From NCBI RefSeq assembly GCF_003350535.1, contig NZ_QQBB01000001.1, positions 62,001 through 126,000 of the forward strand: DNA of 64,000 bases, in the 5' to 3' direction. How positions within the stretch are numbered: the stretch's first letter is position 1; every line of letters starts with the position of its first letter. Shown piece by piece: positions 1-7,940 of this stretch. The stretch comes from Microvirga subterranea. Lineage in GTDB: Bacteria > Pseudomonadota > Alphaproteobacteria > Rhizobiales > Beijerinckiaceae. The notes under the pieces were generated by a model. That model searched no databases. It saw only the letters and a program-made list of their open reading frames with translations, and was not told where the DNA came from. Made by a program: the position numbers and the translations under genes.

Positions 1-1
1 C

Positions 2-856
2 ACCTGGTCGGACACGCACGCTCCCTATGCCATCAGGGCGATGGAGGCAGGCGCTCACGTTTTCGTCGAGAAGCCCCTCGCCGACACGGTGGCGGAGGCG
101 GAGCGCGTGGTCGAGACGGCCATCCGCACCAAGCGCAAGCTCGTGGTCGGCTACATCCTTCGCCACCATCCCTCCTGGATGAAGTTCATCGAGATCGCGA
201 AGACGCTTGGAACCCCGAACGTCTTTCGCATGAACCTGAACCAGCAATCGAGCGGCGCTGCCTGGGAGGCGCACAAGCGCCTGCTCCAGTCCCTGTCGCC
301 AATCGTCGATTGCGGCGTGCATTACGTCGACGTCATGTGCCAGATCACGCGGGCGAAGCCCGTCCAGGTGCATGGGGTCGGGACCCGGCTGACGGACGAC
401 ATGCCGGCAGGCATGTACAATTACGGACACCTGCACGTGACCTTCGACGACGGCTCGGTCGGATGGTACGAGGCCGGCTGGGGGCCGATGATGAGCGAGA
501 CGGCCTATTTCGTGAAGGACGTGATCGGCCCGAAAGGCAGCGTCAGCATCGTCATGGCCGAGACCGCCGGCGACATCCGCTCGGACGACATCAACGCCCA
601 TACCAAAACGAACCAAATCCTGCTGCACCACGCAGCCCTGGATCCTGACGGATCCTTCGCCAAGTCCGACGAGCGGATCAGCACCTCGGACGAACCCAGC
701 CATGACGATCTCTGCGAGCGCGAGCAGCGTTACCTGCTGCGCGCCATCGACGAGGATCTGGACCTCTCCGACCACATGAGCGATGCCGTGAGATCCCTGA
801 GGATCGTGCTCGCCGCCGACGAAGCGGTGCGGACCGGGCGGGTCATCTCGCTTTAA
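2..856 (+). CDS. Gfo/Idh/MocA family oxidoreductase, 5' partial
   Basis: NAD(P)-dependent sugar or inositol-type dehydrogenase; the substrate cannot be told. The reading frame is open from base 2, so the start lies outside the window. The first visible residues (TWSDTHAPYAIRAMEAGAHV) followed by FVEKPLA are the family hallmark, the lysine of EKP being the conserved nucleotide/substrate-site residue. The Rossmann nucleotide-binding GxGxxG is therefore missing here only because of the window edge. A mid-protein stretch with SPIVDCGVHYVDVM contains the D-x-x-x-H pair typical of the C-terminal catalytic domain. It ends in TAA and converges on the acetyltransferase at 853-1290; the two stop codons overlap within TTAA. 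It is not obviously part of the cell-wall cluster to its right. Confidence 0.85.
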   Translation, partial: TWSDTHAPYAIRAMEAGAHVFVEKPLADTVAEAERVVETAIRTKRKLVVGYILRHHPSWMKFIEIAKTLGTPNVFRMNLNQQSSGAAWEAHKRLLQSLSPIVDCGVHYVDVMCQITRAKPVQVHGVGTRLTDDMPAGMYNYGHLHVTFDDGSVGWYEAGWGPMMSETAYFVKDVIGPKGSVSIVMAETAGDIRSDDINAHTKTNQILLHHAALDPDGSFAKSDERISTSDEPSHDDLCEREQRYLLRAIDEDLDLSDHMSDAVRSLRIVLAADEAVRTGRVISL

Positions 857-1290
857 GGTTTGACGTAAAACACGAAGCTCCGGTTGCGCCCGGCGAACTC
901 ACGCTCGTAGTCGCGTGCGACGCGCCAGCCATGCCGCTCGTAGAAGCGGCGGGCGCCCTGATTGCCGCGGAAGCACTCAAGGCTCCTGGCGCCGAGCGCC
1001 TCGGCCTTTTCGAGGAGGAGCGCGCCCGCGCCCTGCCCGGTCGTGTGCGGGTCGATAAACAGCATATCGATGTGCCCGTCGGTCATGAGCAGGAAGCCGA
1101 TGGGATCCTCTCCCGCCAAGGCGACGAGCATACGCTTCCAGGACGCGGAGAACCGCTCTGCAAAGTAGGCTGCATCCCGGCTAGCCAGCACCTCCTCCTC
1201 GAGGAGATCCTTGAACGCCGACCGGTAGGAACGTTGGGCGACGTCCGCCAGTGCCGGGATGTCCTCGACGCCGGCCTGCCGGACGATCAC
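853..1290 (-). CDS. GNAT family N-acetyltransferase
   Basis: Small (145 residue) acetyl-CoA-dependent N-acetyltransferase. The acetyl-CoA loop is visible as GQGAGALLLEKAE, followed by the C-terminal FYERHGW element of the GNAT fold. I chose the GTG at 1290 because it makes a 4-base GTGA overlap with the stop of the upstream permease, which implies translational coupling, and because the GNAT domain begins directly there (VIVRQAGVEDIPALADVAQR). Longer upstream reading frame would run inside the permease gene. It is the last gene of the leftward binding-protein/permease operon, so its substrate may be an imported cell-wall peptide or amino sugar; that is inference only. Confidence 0.82.
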   Translation of the reverse strand: MIVRQAGVEDIPALADVAQRSYRSAFKDLLEEEVLASRDAAYFAERFSASWKRMLVALAGEDPIGFLLMTDGHIDMLFIDPHTTGQGAGALLLEKAEALGARSLECFRGNQGARRFYERHGWRVARDYEREFAGRNRSFVFYVKP

Positions 1291-2111
1291 GGCTGGCCCC
1301 GCAGACGCGGGTCGAGGGTGTCCCGCAGGGCGTCCCCCAGGAGATTGAACCCGAAGGACAGGAACAGGATCGCAAATCCCGCGAAGATGGCGCTCCAGGG
1401 CGAGAGCTGGAGGAAGTTGCGCCCTTCCGACAGCATCAGCCCAAGGGACGGCGTCGGCGGCTGCGTGCCTAGCCCGAGGAAGGAGAGAGAGGCTTCGACC
1501 AGAATGGCCGCGGAGAGCAGAAGGCTCGTCTGCACCAGGATCACCGATGCGAGGTTCGGCAGGATGTGCAGGAAGATGATGCGGGCATCCGATGCGCCGA
1601 TGGCCTTTGCGCCCGCCACGTACTCGCTCTCGCACAGGACGAGCGCCGGCCCGCGCAGGAGTCGGGCGAAGATCGGCGTATAGACCACTGCGATGGCAGC
1701 CGCCGCACTGTAGGTATGGGGCCCGAGCACCGCGATGATGCCGATCGCCAGCAGCATGACCGGGAACGCGAAGAGCACGTCCATGACGCGCATGATGATC
1801 CGGTCGGGCCAGCCACGGTAGTAGGCGGCGACCAGTCCCAGAGCACCGCCTGCGAGAAGCGCGATGCCGACCGCCAGCACGCAGGCGATGAGTGAGGTGC
1901 GGTACCCGTAGAGAATGCGGGTGAGAACATCGCGGCCGAGTTGGTCGGTGCCGAGCCAGTTGAGCTCGGTCGGGCCGCGCAGGCGCCGGGCGACGCTCTG
2001 GGCCATCGGATCGTAGGGCGCGAACAGGGGCGCGCCGATGGCGAGGATGAGTTGAAGCGCCACGAGAAAGAGCGCGAAGGTCAGGAGCTTGTTCTTGGCC
2101 AGGCGCGACAT
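1287..2111 (-). CDS. Peptide-type ABC transporter permease, DppC-like
   Basis: Inner-membrane permease of a dipeptide/oligopeptide-type ABC importer (274 residues, usual length for DppC/OppC). The N-terminus has the short cytoplasmic tail and first membrane span (LLTFALFLVALQLILAIGAP). The periplasmic LNWLGTDQLGRDVLTRILYG segment is characteristic of the DppC branch. The EAA cytoplasmic loop that docks onto the ATPase is at roughly residues 165-195 (YVAGAKAIGASDARIIFLHI). Only two bases separate it from the upstream DppB-like gene. No ATP-binding subunit is encoded beside it, so it must borrow one from elsewhere. Its position next to anmK and murQ suggests muropeptide or cell-wall peptide uptake. 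Confidence 0.92.
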   Translation of the reverse strand: MSRLAKNKLLTFALFLVALQLILAIGAPLFAPYDPMAQSVARRLRGPTELNWLGTDQLGRDVLTRILYGYRTSLIACVLAVGIALLAGGALGLVAAYYRGWPDRIIMRVMDVLFAFPVMLLAIGIIAVLGPHTYSAAAAIAVVYTPIFARLLRGPALVLCESEYVAGAKAIGASDARIIFLHILPNLASVILVQTSLLLSAAILVEASLSFLGLGTQPPTPSLGLMLSEGRNFLQLSPWSAIFAGFAILFLSFGFNLLGDALRDTLDPRLRGQP

Positions 2112-2113
2112 GA

Positions 2114-3061
2114 TCAGGCCCTCACGCGCGGATCGACCACGATGTAGAGCAGGTCGACGAGGAAGTTCACCAGCACGAAACCGGCGGTCACGACCAGGAT
2201 GGTGGCCTGGATGACGGGATAGTTGCGCTCCGCGATGGCTCCGAGGATGAGGCGGCCGAGGCCTGGAATGGCGAAGACCTGCTCCACCACGATGGCGCCG
2301 CCGAGGAGATAGCCGGTCATGATGCCGACGCTGGTGAGGAACGGGATAAGCGCATTGCGAAGGGCGTGCTTGTAGACCACCTTGCGCTCGCTCAGGCCTT
2401 TGGCGCGGGCGGTGCGGATATAGTCCTGCCCCAGGGCGTCGAGCATGGCCGAACGCACGAGGCGGGAGAGGTTGGCCAGGATCGGAAGCGCCAGGGCGAT
2501 GGAGGGCAGCAGCATCCGCTGGAGATTGCCGAGCGGGTCCTCAGAGAACGGCACGTAGCCGAGGGAGGCGAAGCTCGGAGCGAAGCTCGCGAGCAGCAGG
2601 ATGAGCACGATGCCGAGCCAGAAGGAGGGAATCGTCAGGCCCGCAATGGCGGCAATGCGCATCGCCACATCGGCGCCGCCCCCGCGGGTCTGCGCCATCA
2701 GGCAGCCGACCGGGACGGCCAGCACGGCGCCGATCACGAGCGACAGGAAGGTGAGCTCGAGGGTCGGCCAGAGATGCGTCATGATCTCGGTCGCGACGGG
2801 GCGCCCGGTCCAGAGCGACGTTCCGAAATCGCCGCGCAGGGCAGACCCCGCCCAGAGCAGGTATTGCTCGATAATCGGCCGATCGAGTCCGACCCGGCGG
2901 TTCAGCTCCGCCATGCGCTCCGGCGTGATCTCCGTATTGGCCCCGAGCATGATGGCGACGGCGTCGCCCGGAATGAGGCGGATCATCAGGAACACGATGA
3001 TCGAGACGCCGAACAACACGACGACCAGATCGATGAGCCTGGAAATCAGAACGCGATTCAT
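2114..3061 (-). CDS. Peptide-type ABC transporter permease, DppB-like
   Basis: First permease of the importer, 315 residues, with six predicted membrane spans. The family signature is the N-terminal span followed by RLIPGDAVAIMLG and the R-x-x-GLDRPIIEQY periplasmic segment. The EAA loop for ATPase contact is around residues 210-245 (GQDYIRTARAKGLSERKVV). It follows the binding-protein gene after 70 bases that contain a strong terminator-like hairpin, so it is probably made at lower levels than the binding protein by readthrough. It is translated in tandem with the DppC-like gene. Confidence 0.93.
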   Translation of the reverse strand: MNRVLISRLIDLVVVLFGVSIIVFLMIRLIPGDAVAIMLGANTEITPERMAELNRRVGLDRPIIEQYLLWAGSALRGDFGTSLWTGRPVATEIMTHLWPTLELTFLSLVIGAVLAVPVGCLMAQTRGGGADVAMRIAAIAGLTIPSFWLGIVLILLLASFAPSFASLGYVPFSEDPLGNLQRMLLPSIALALPILANLSRLVRSAMLDALGQDYIRTARAKGLSERKVVYKHALRNALIPFLTSVGIMTGYLLGGAIVVEQVFAIPGLGRLILGAIAERNYPVIQATILVVTAGFVLVNFLVDLLYIVVDPRVRA

Positions 3062-3081
3062 CTCGACAATGGCTTTGTGAT

Positions 3082-3122
3082 GAAAACAGCCCCGGCGCCG
3101 CGAACGGTGCGGCGCCGGGGCT
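3082..3122 (-). terminator. Intercistronic terminator/attenuator between binding protein and permease genes
   Basis: A 14-base GC-rich stem (arms 3088-3101 and 3109-3122) with a short loop is followed on the minus strand by TTTT. It sits just after the stop of the binding-protein gene and before the permease genes. This is the usual way such operons make an excess of binding protein. Confidence 0.75.
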
Positions 3123-3131
3123 GGTTGCGGC

Positions 3132-4631
3132 TTAGTAGGTGGCGCTGCGCAGCAGCATCAGCGAGCGGTTCGGCATGACGTCATAGCCCTGCAGCTTGTC
3201 GCGCATGGCCGAGAAGAGCGTGCCGTAGGTCAGGTGCGCGACCGGCCCGGAGCAGGCGAGCTTCTTCTGCACCTGGTCGTAGGCGGTCTTGCGCGCCGCC
3301 TGGTCCTGCATGGTGCGGGCGCTGTCGAGGAGCTGGTCGATCTCCGTGTCCGAATACTTGAACACGTTGGTCGATCCGCCGGTGCGGAACGTGCGGTAGA
3401 AGTACTCGTCCGGATCCGGGCTGCCCGCATTGATCGACGCGAACATGTCGAAATTGCTGTTGCGCCAGTCCTGAATGAACTGCCCCTGCTCCTGGTTCTT
3501 CAGCTCGACCTTGAAGCCGACCCTGTTGAGCTGCTCCTGCACCACCTGGGCGATGTCCTTCACGTCCTGGCGGGGCAGGACGTTCATGCTGACGGTGATC
3601 GGGAGCGAGACGCCGGATTCCTTCAGCAGCGCCTGGGCCTTGGCCGGGTCATGCGCGTAGCAGGGGAACTGCTTCACGTCGAGCGCCCAGCTCTTCAGGG
3701 CCGGCGAGAGCGGGCCGCCCGGAACGCCGGCGCCGAAGAGCGCCGCATCGACGATCTCCTGGCGGTTGATGGCGTAATTCACCGCCTCGCGCACCTTCGC
3801 GTTGTCGAAGGGAGGCTTCGACACGTTCATGCCGACGAGCGTGTAGGCGAGCTCCAGCGTCTCGGAGAGCTTCACGCCCGGCTTGCCCTTGAGCTGGAGG
3901 GCCGTCGCCGCATCGATGTTCGGCAGGAGCGCATACTGGCCGTTGGTGAGGCCGACTTGGCGGGTGGCCGATTCCGGCACGATGTTGAACTTGAGGCCCG
4001 TAAGCTTCGGCAGGCCCTGCTGCCAGTAGGAGTCGTTCTTGGAGAGCAGGATGAAGCCGTTCGACTGCCATTCCTGGAACTTGAACGGGCCGGTGCCGAC
4101 CGGCTGCTTCTGCAGCACGTCCTTATTGGTCTCGACCGAGCTCGGCACGATCGCGATGGTGGCGAGCGAGGACAGCAGCGGAGCGGACGGCTCCTTCAGC
4201 TTCAGCTCCACCGTCTGCGGGTCGACCGCGTTGGCGCTCTCGATGGCGGCGAGGCGGCTCGCGAGCGGCGATGCGATCTCCTTGCTCTGCACGCGCTTGA
4301 TGGTGGAGATCACGTCCTCCGCCTCCATGGCGGAGCCGTCGTGGAATTTCACGCCCGAGCGCAGCTTGAAGGTGTAGGTCTTGCCGTCGGGCGAGACGGC
4401 CCAGGACTCGGCGAGGCTCGGGACGACCTTCAGGTCCTTGTCGACGGCGGTCAGGCCCTCATAGATGTTGCCGTTCACCACCATGAAGCTCGGAAAGGCC
4501 GTGATGAGGTGGGGATCGAGGCCGGTCGGGCTGTTGTCCGCGCCGATTTCCAGAACCTGAGCCGAGGCGGAGGCCATCGCCGCCACCATGAAACCTGCGC
4601 CCATGGCGCTGCGCAGTGCTGACCTGAACAT
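3132..4631 (-). CDS. ABC transporter periplasmic substrate-binding protein, family 5
   Basis: Periplasmic peptide-binding protein (SBP family 5, DppA/OppA type), 499 residues from the chosen ATG at 4631. An upstream in-frame ATG exists at 4658, but 4631 has an AAGGGAG ribosome site and starts directly in a signal peptide (MFRSALRSAMGAGF..ASASA-Q). The mature N-terminus shows the usual IGADNSPTGLDPHLI segment. The family core follows as IYEGLTAVDKDLKVVPSLAE and later FKLRSGVKFHDGSAMEAEDV. First gene of a leftward operon divergent from anmK. Ligand inferred to be a cell-wall peptide or muropeptide from the neighbours; the sequence alone shows only the peptide/nickel-type fold. Confidence 0.92.
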   Translation of the reverse strand: MFRSALRSAMGAGFMVAAMASASAQVLEIGADNSPTGLDPHLITAFPSFMVVNGNIYEGLTAVDKDLKVVPSLAESWAVSPDGKTYTFKLRSGVKFHDGSAMEAEDVISTIKRVQSKEIASPLASRLAAIESANAVDPQTVELKLKEPSAPLLSSLATIAIVPSSVETNKDVLQKQPVGTGPFKFQEWQSNGFILLSKNDSYWQQGLPKLTGLKFNIVPESATRQVGLTNGQYALLPNIDAATALQLKGKPGVKLSETLELAYTLVGMNVSKPPFDNAKVREAVNYAINRQEIVDAALFGAGVPGGPLSPALKSWALDVKQFPCYAHDPAKAQALLKESGVSLPITVSMNVLPRQDVKDIAQVVQEQLNRVGFKVELKNQEQGQFIQDWRNSNFDMFASINAGSPDPDEYFYRTFRTGGSTNVFKYSDTEIDQLLDSARTMQDQAARKTAYDQVQKKLACSGPVAHLTYGTLFSAMRDKLQGYDVMPNRSLMLLRSATY

Positions 4632-4691
4632 GCGTCTTTTCTCCCTTGGAAGCCGCAAGCGGATTTATAGGCCATCGAAGCGGGCCTGTCA

Positions 4692-4738
4692 TGGTCCAAT
4701 ATCATACCACTCTGGACCAACCATAGGCATGTGGTATG
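4692..4738. promoter_or_regulatory. Nested inverted repeats in the divergent promoter of the recycling cluster
   Basis: Two dyads interlock between the divergent start codons. CATACCAC (4703-4710) is the inverted partner of GTGGTATG (4731-4738), and TGGTCCA (4692-4698) of TGGACCA (4713-4719). The TGGT..ACCA half-sites resemble operators of GntR-type repressors. No regulator gene lies in the cluster. The site is placed to control both the importer (left) and the anmK-murQ genes (right). Its function is inferred. Confidence 0.5.
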
Positions 4739-4771
4739 GTCGTGGCCAAAGCAATGTCACCGGAGGAACTG

Positions 4772-5869
4772 ATGTCCCAAGGCTCGCCCGTCAAAGCAAT
4801 CGGCGTCATCAGCGGCACGTCGATGGATGGGATCGACGTCTCCATCGTCGAGACGGACGGCGACACGGTCGTCACTCCGGGCCCTGGCCGGACCTTCTCC
4901 TACCCGGACGATCTGCGTCGCCGCCTTCAGGACCTGATCGCGGAGCCGGCGCGGGCCCAGAGCGAGCCGCTGGAGGACCTGGACCAGGCCGTGACGAACG
5001 CGCATGTAGCGGCGATCCGGCGCTTCATGGACGAGACGGGGACATCGGCGGACGAGGTGAGCCTGATCGGCTTTCATGGCCAGACGGTGTATCACCGCCC
5101 GGAAATCCGCTTCACCCGCCAGCTCGGCGCAGGCCGCCGCGTGGCGCAGGAGCTCGGCATTGACACCGTCGATCGTTTCCGTCACGCGGATGTCGCGTCC
5201 GGCGGCGAAGGCGCGCCGTTCGTGCCGCTCTATCACCGCGCCTTGGCAAGCCGCCTCGAGCAGCCCGTGATGATCCTCAATCTCGGCGGTGTCGGCAACG
5301 TGACCTATATCGACCGTGACACGGTGATCGCCTTCGATACCGGCCCGGCGAGCGCGCTTCTCGATGATTTCGTCCTGCGCCGGCGGGGCATAAGCTATGA
5401 TGAGAACGGCCGGCTGGCGGCGTCCGGCACGGCGGACGCGAAGCTCGTCGCCGAATTCATGACGAACCCCTTCTTCGACCGCCCGGCCCCGAAATCCCTC
5501 GACCGCCAGGATTTCCACGCCCGCGCCAAAGGCGTCGAGGCGCTTCCGGATGCGGATGGGGCCGCGACGCTGGCGGAGTTCACGATCGAATCCGTCGTGG
5601 CAGCCTTGCGGCACGTTCCGCGCCGTCCTTTGCGGTGGCTCGTCACCGGCGGCGGCCGGCGCAATGCCCATTTCATGAACCGCCTGCGCGCGCGTCTCGG
5701 CGTCAGCGTCGAGCCGGTGGAGACCGTCGGCTGGGACGGCGACTTCCTCGAGGCGCAGGCCTTCGGCTATCTGGCCGTGCGCTCGGTGAAGGGCCTGCCC
5801 CTGAGCCTGCCGACCACCACGGGCGTTCCGCACCCCATGCCCGGCGGCGAACTGCACCGTGCGGCCTGA
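4772..5869 (+). CDS. anmK: Anhydro-N-acetylmuramic acid kinase
   Basis: Cytoplasmic kinase that opens and phosphorylates 1,6-anhydro-N-acetylmuramic acid to MurNAc-6-phosphate during peptidoglycan recycling. 365 residues, normal for the family. The ATP-binding GVISGTSMDGID is at about residues 11-22, NLGGVGNVTYI near 165, the catalytic-region motif FDTGPASALLDDF near 190, and VTGGGRRN near 290. The family usually shows GPGN or GPGT; here the base is GPAS, a small departure. I prefer the ATG at 4772, which has GGAGGA just upstream; in-frame ATGs at 4736 and 4754 are possible, but the first lies in the proposed operator. Leads the rightward recycling operon, nine bases before the hydrolase gene. 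Confidence 0.95.
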   Translation: MSQGSPVKAIGVISGTSMDGIDVSIVETDGDTVVTPGPGRTFSYPDDLRRRLQDLIAEPARAQSEPLEDLDQAVTNAHVAAIRRFMDETGTSADEVSLIGFHGQTVYHRPEIRFTRQLGAGRRVAQELGIDTVDRFRHADVASGGEGAPFVPLYHRALASRLEQPVMILNLGGVGNVTYIDRDTVIAFDTGPASALLDDFVLRRRGISYDENGRLAASGTADAKLVAEFMTNPFFDRPAPKSLDRQDFHARAKGVEALPDADGAATLAEFTIESVVAALRHVPRRPLRWLVTGGGRRNAHFMNRLRARLGVSVEPVETVGWDGDFLEAQAFGYLAVRSVKGLPLSLPTTTGVPHPMPGGELHRAA

Positions 5870-5878
5870 TCGATCCCG

Positions 5879-6904
5879 ATGCCCCTGACAGACCTGATCG
5901 AGCAGGCCTTCGCGCCTGCAACGGAAGCCCTTCGCGGCGACAACATTCCGGGTGCGGTGCTTGGCATCGTGACGGCCGACGGCACGCGCGCCGTGCGCTG
6001 GGCCGGCTGGGCGCAGATCGAGCCGGAGCGCGAGCCGATCTCGCGGGATACCGTGTTCGACCTGGCATCGCTCACCAAGGTCATCTTCACCACCACGACC
6101 ATCCTGCGGCTCGTGGAGCAGGGAAGGATCGGCCTCGACGATCCGTTGACCGTCGCCATTCCGGACCTGCGCCAATACGACATGGATGCGGCCGAGCGGC
6201 ACCTGACCTTTCGCCAGTGCCTGGCGCACCAGACCCACCTGCCGGCCGTGGAACCGCTCTACACCTACGGGCAGGACCCGGACACGTTGCGGGCCTTCAT
6301 CCTCCAGCGGGTGTGGCGGAGCGGGCCGCCGGTCTATTCCGACATCAACTTCATGCTGCTCGGCATCGCCATCGAGCGCATCACGGGCACGCCCCTGATC
6401 GAGCAGCCGCTGCCCGGCGGCTTCACGTTCCGGCCGGATCCGTGCCTCTGCGCCGCGACCGAGCGCTGCACCTGGCGCGGCCGCGTCATCCGCGGCGAGG
6501 TGCATGACGAGAACGCCTTCGCGCTCGGCGGCGCCTCTGGCCATGCGGGACTCTTCGGCACCATCGATGCGGTTCTGGATTTCGCCCGGTCGATCCTCGA
6601 CGGATCGGCGCTTTCGGCAGAGTCTCTGAAAGCTATTCGCACGCGCGAATCGGACAAGCGCACGGTGGGCTGGGAGGGGTTCTATGCCGGCTGGCACGGA
6701 GGCGATGCCTGTTCCCCGACGACGATCGGCCACACGGGTTTCACCGGAACCGGGCTATGGCTCGACTTCGAGCGCGGGCTCGCCTGGTCGCTCCTGACGA
6801 ACCGCGTTCACCCGACCCGACACAAGGATACCGGAATCATGCCCCTGCGCCGTGCGACCGGCGAGGCGGTGATCGCGTTGTTCGACCAGAACAGGCGCTC
6901 TTAA
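5879..6904 (+). CDS. Serine hydrolase of the beta-lactamase/penicillin-binding class
   Basis: Class C beta-lactamase-like serine hydrolase (341 residues). The three active-site motifs are intact: S64-x-x-K67 (ASLTK), Y153-x-x-x-N157 region (YSDIN) and H285-T-G (GHTGFTG). No signal peptide is visible, so it probably acts in the cytoplasm. Together with AnmK and MurQ it may be a cell-wall peptidase, esterase or amidase rather than a resistance enzyme; similar genes occur beside murQ in other bacteria. It starts 9 bases after anmK, so it belongs to the same operon. Substrate not determinable from sequence. Confidence 0.88.
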   Translation: MPLTDLIEQAFAPATEALRGDNIPGAVLGIVTADGTRAVRWAGWAQIEPEREPISRDTVFDLASLTKVIFTTTTILRLVEQGRIGLDDPLTVAIPDLRQYDMDAAERHLTFRQCLAHQTHLPAVEPLYTYGQDPDTLRAFILQRVWRSGPPVYSDINFMLLGIAIERITGTPLIEQPLPGGFTFRPDPCLCAATERCTWRGRVIRGEVHDENAFALGGASGHAGLFGTIDAVLDFARSILDGSALSAESLKAIRTRESDKRTVGWEGFYAGWHGGDACSPTTIGHTGFTGTGLWLDFERGLAWSLLTNRVHPTRHKDTGIMPLRRATGEAVIALFDQNRRS

Positions 6905-7004
6905 GCACAGCAGCAAAAAGGTCTCCGGATGCCGGCTGGGCCATGTCCGGCCGATTGCCGACGCCCTTAACTGGACTTATATTGGTCTCAAGAAAGATCA
7001 TGAG

Positions 7005-7898
7005 ATGACCACAGAACATTTCAGCTCCCGCTTTCAGGATCTCGATTCCTGGTCCAGCCCCGACATCCTCGCCGCCTTCTATGAAGGCCAGCTCGCCGCC
7101 GTCGCGGCGGTCCGTTCCTCCCTTCCGGCCATCGCGGCCGCCGCCGAGGAGGCTGCCGTACGGCTGCGCCGCGGCGGGCGCCTCGTCTATGCGGGCGCCG
7201 GAACCTCGGGCCGGATCGGCGTTCAGGACGGCACGGAGCTTCCCCCCACCTTCAACTGGCCCGACGACAAGATCGTCTACCTGATCGCCGGTGGCGAAGG
7301 CGCCATCATGCGCGCGGTCGAGAACGCGGAGGACTCGGTCGAGGAAGGCGTCGCGGGCATCCGGGACAACGGCGTCGGCCCCAACGACGTGGTGATCGGC
7401 GTGGCCGCCAGCGGGCGGACGCCCTTCACCCTCGCGGCCCTGACGGAGGCGAAGGCGCGCGGCGCCCAGACGATCGGCATCTCCAACAACGTGGGCGCCC
7501 CGATCCTCGACATCGCGTCCCATCCGATCCTGGCCGAGACGGGCGAGGAGGTGATTGCCGGCTCGACCCGCATGAAGGCGGGCACAGCCCAGAAGGTCAT
7601 CCTGAACCTGCTCTCGACCCTCATCATGGTGCGCCTGAGCCGCGTCTATCGCGGGCTCATGGTCGACATGCGCGCCACCAACGCGAAGCTGCGTCGCCGC
7701 AGCGAGGTCATGGTGTCCCAGATCACGGGCTGCGACGACGCGACGGCCATCGAGGCGCTGCGGCAGGCCGACGGCGACATGAAGGTCGCGTCCCTCATCG
7801 CCCTGGGTGCCGGCGCGGACGAAGCCCGTGCCGCGCTGGTCCGCCATGATGGCAATTTGCGCCACGCCCTGTCAGAGTTCCCGGCGACGAAGGACTGA
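7005..7898 (+). CDS. murQ: N-acetylmuramic acid 6-phosphate etherase
   Basis: Cleaves the lactyl ether of MurNAc-6-phosphate to give GlcNAc-6-phosphate and D-lactate; the step after AnmK. 297 residues with one SIS sugar-phosphate isomerase-type domain. Key motifs are AGAGTSGRIGVQDGTELPPTF at residues 63-83, with E78 equivalent to the catalytic glutamate of the family, and GSTRMKAGTAQK near 190. The C-terminal helical part (about 240-290) resembles the usual MurQ UBA-like tail. The 100-base gap before it has no obvious terminator, so it may be read through from anmK or have its own promoter. Confidence 0.96.
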   Translation: MTTEHFSSRFQDLDSWSSPDILAAFYEGQLAAVAAVRSSLPAIAAAAEEAAVRLRRGGRLVYAGAGTSGRIGVQDGTELPPTFNWPDDKIVYLIAGGEGAIMRAVENAEDSVEEGVAGIRDNGVGPNDVVIGVAASGRTPFTLAALTEAKARGAQTIGISNNVGAPILDIASHPILAETGEEVIAGSTRMKAGTAQKVILNLLSTLIMVRLSRVYRGLMVDMRATNAKLRRRSEVMVSQITGCDDATAIEALRQADGDMKVASLIALGAGADEARAALVRHDGNLRHALSEFPATKD

Positions 7899-7940
7899 CG
7901 TCGGCCGGCGGAGCCGGCGCACCAAGGAAAGCGAAGCGTC

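Noticed and set aside
4757..6733. A 658-codon open frame antisense to anmK and the hydrolase.
   Set aside because: Spans two real genes and their spacer; no recognisable domain.
6905..7004. A separate short gene between the hydrolase and murQ.
   Set aside because: The possible 83-codon frame overlaps the hydrolase end and is arginine/proline-rich without a ribosome site.
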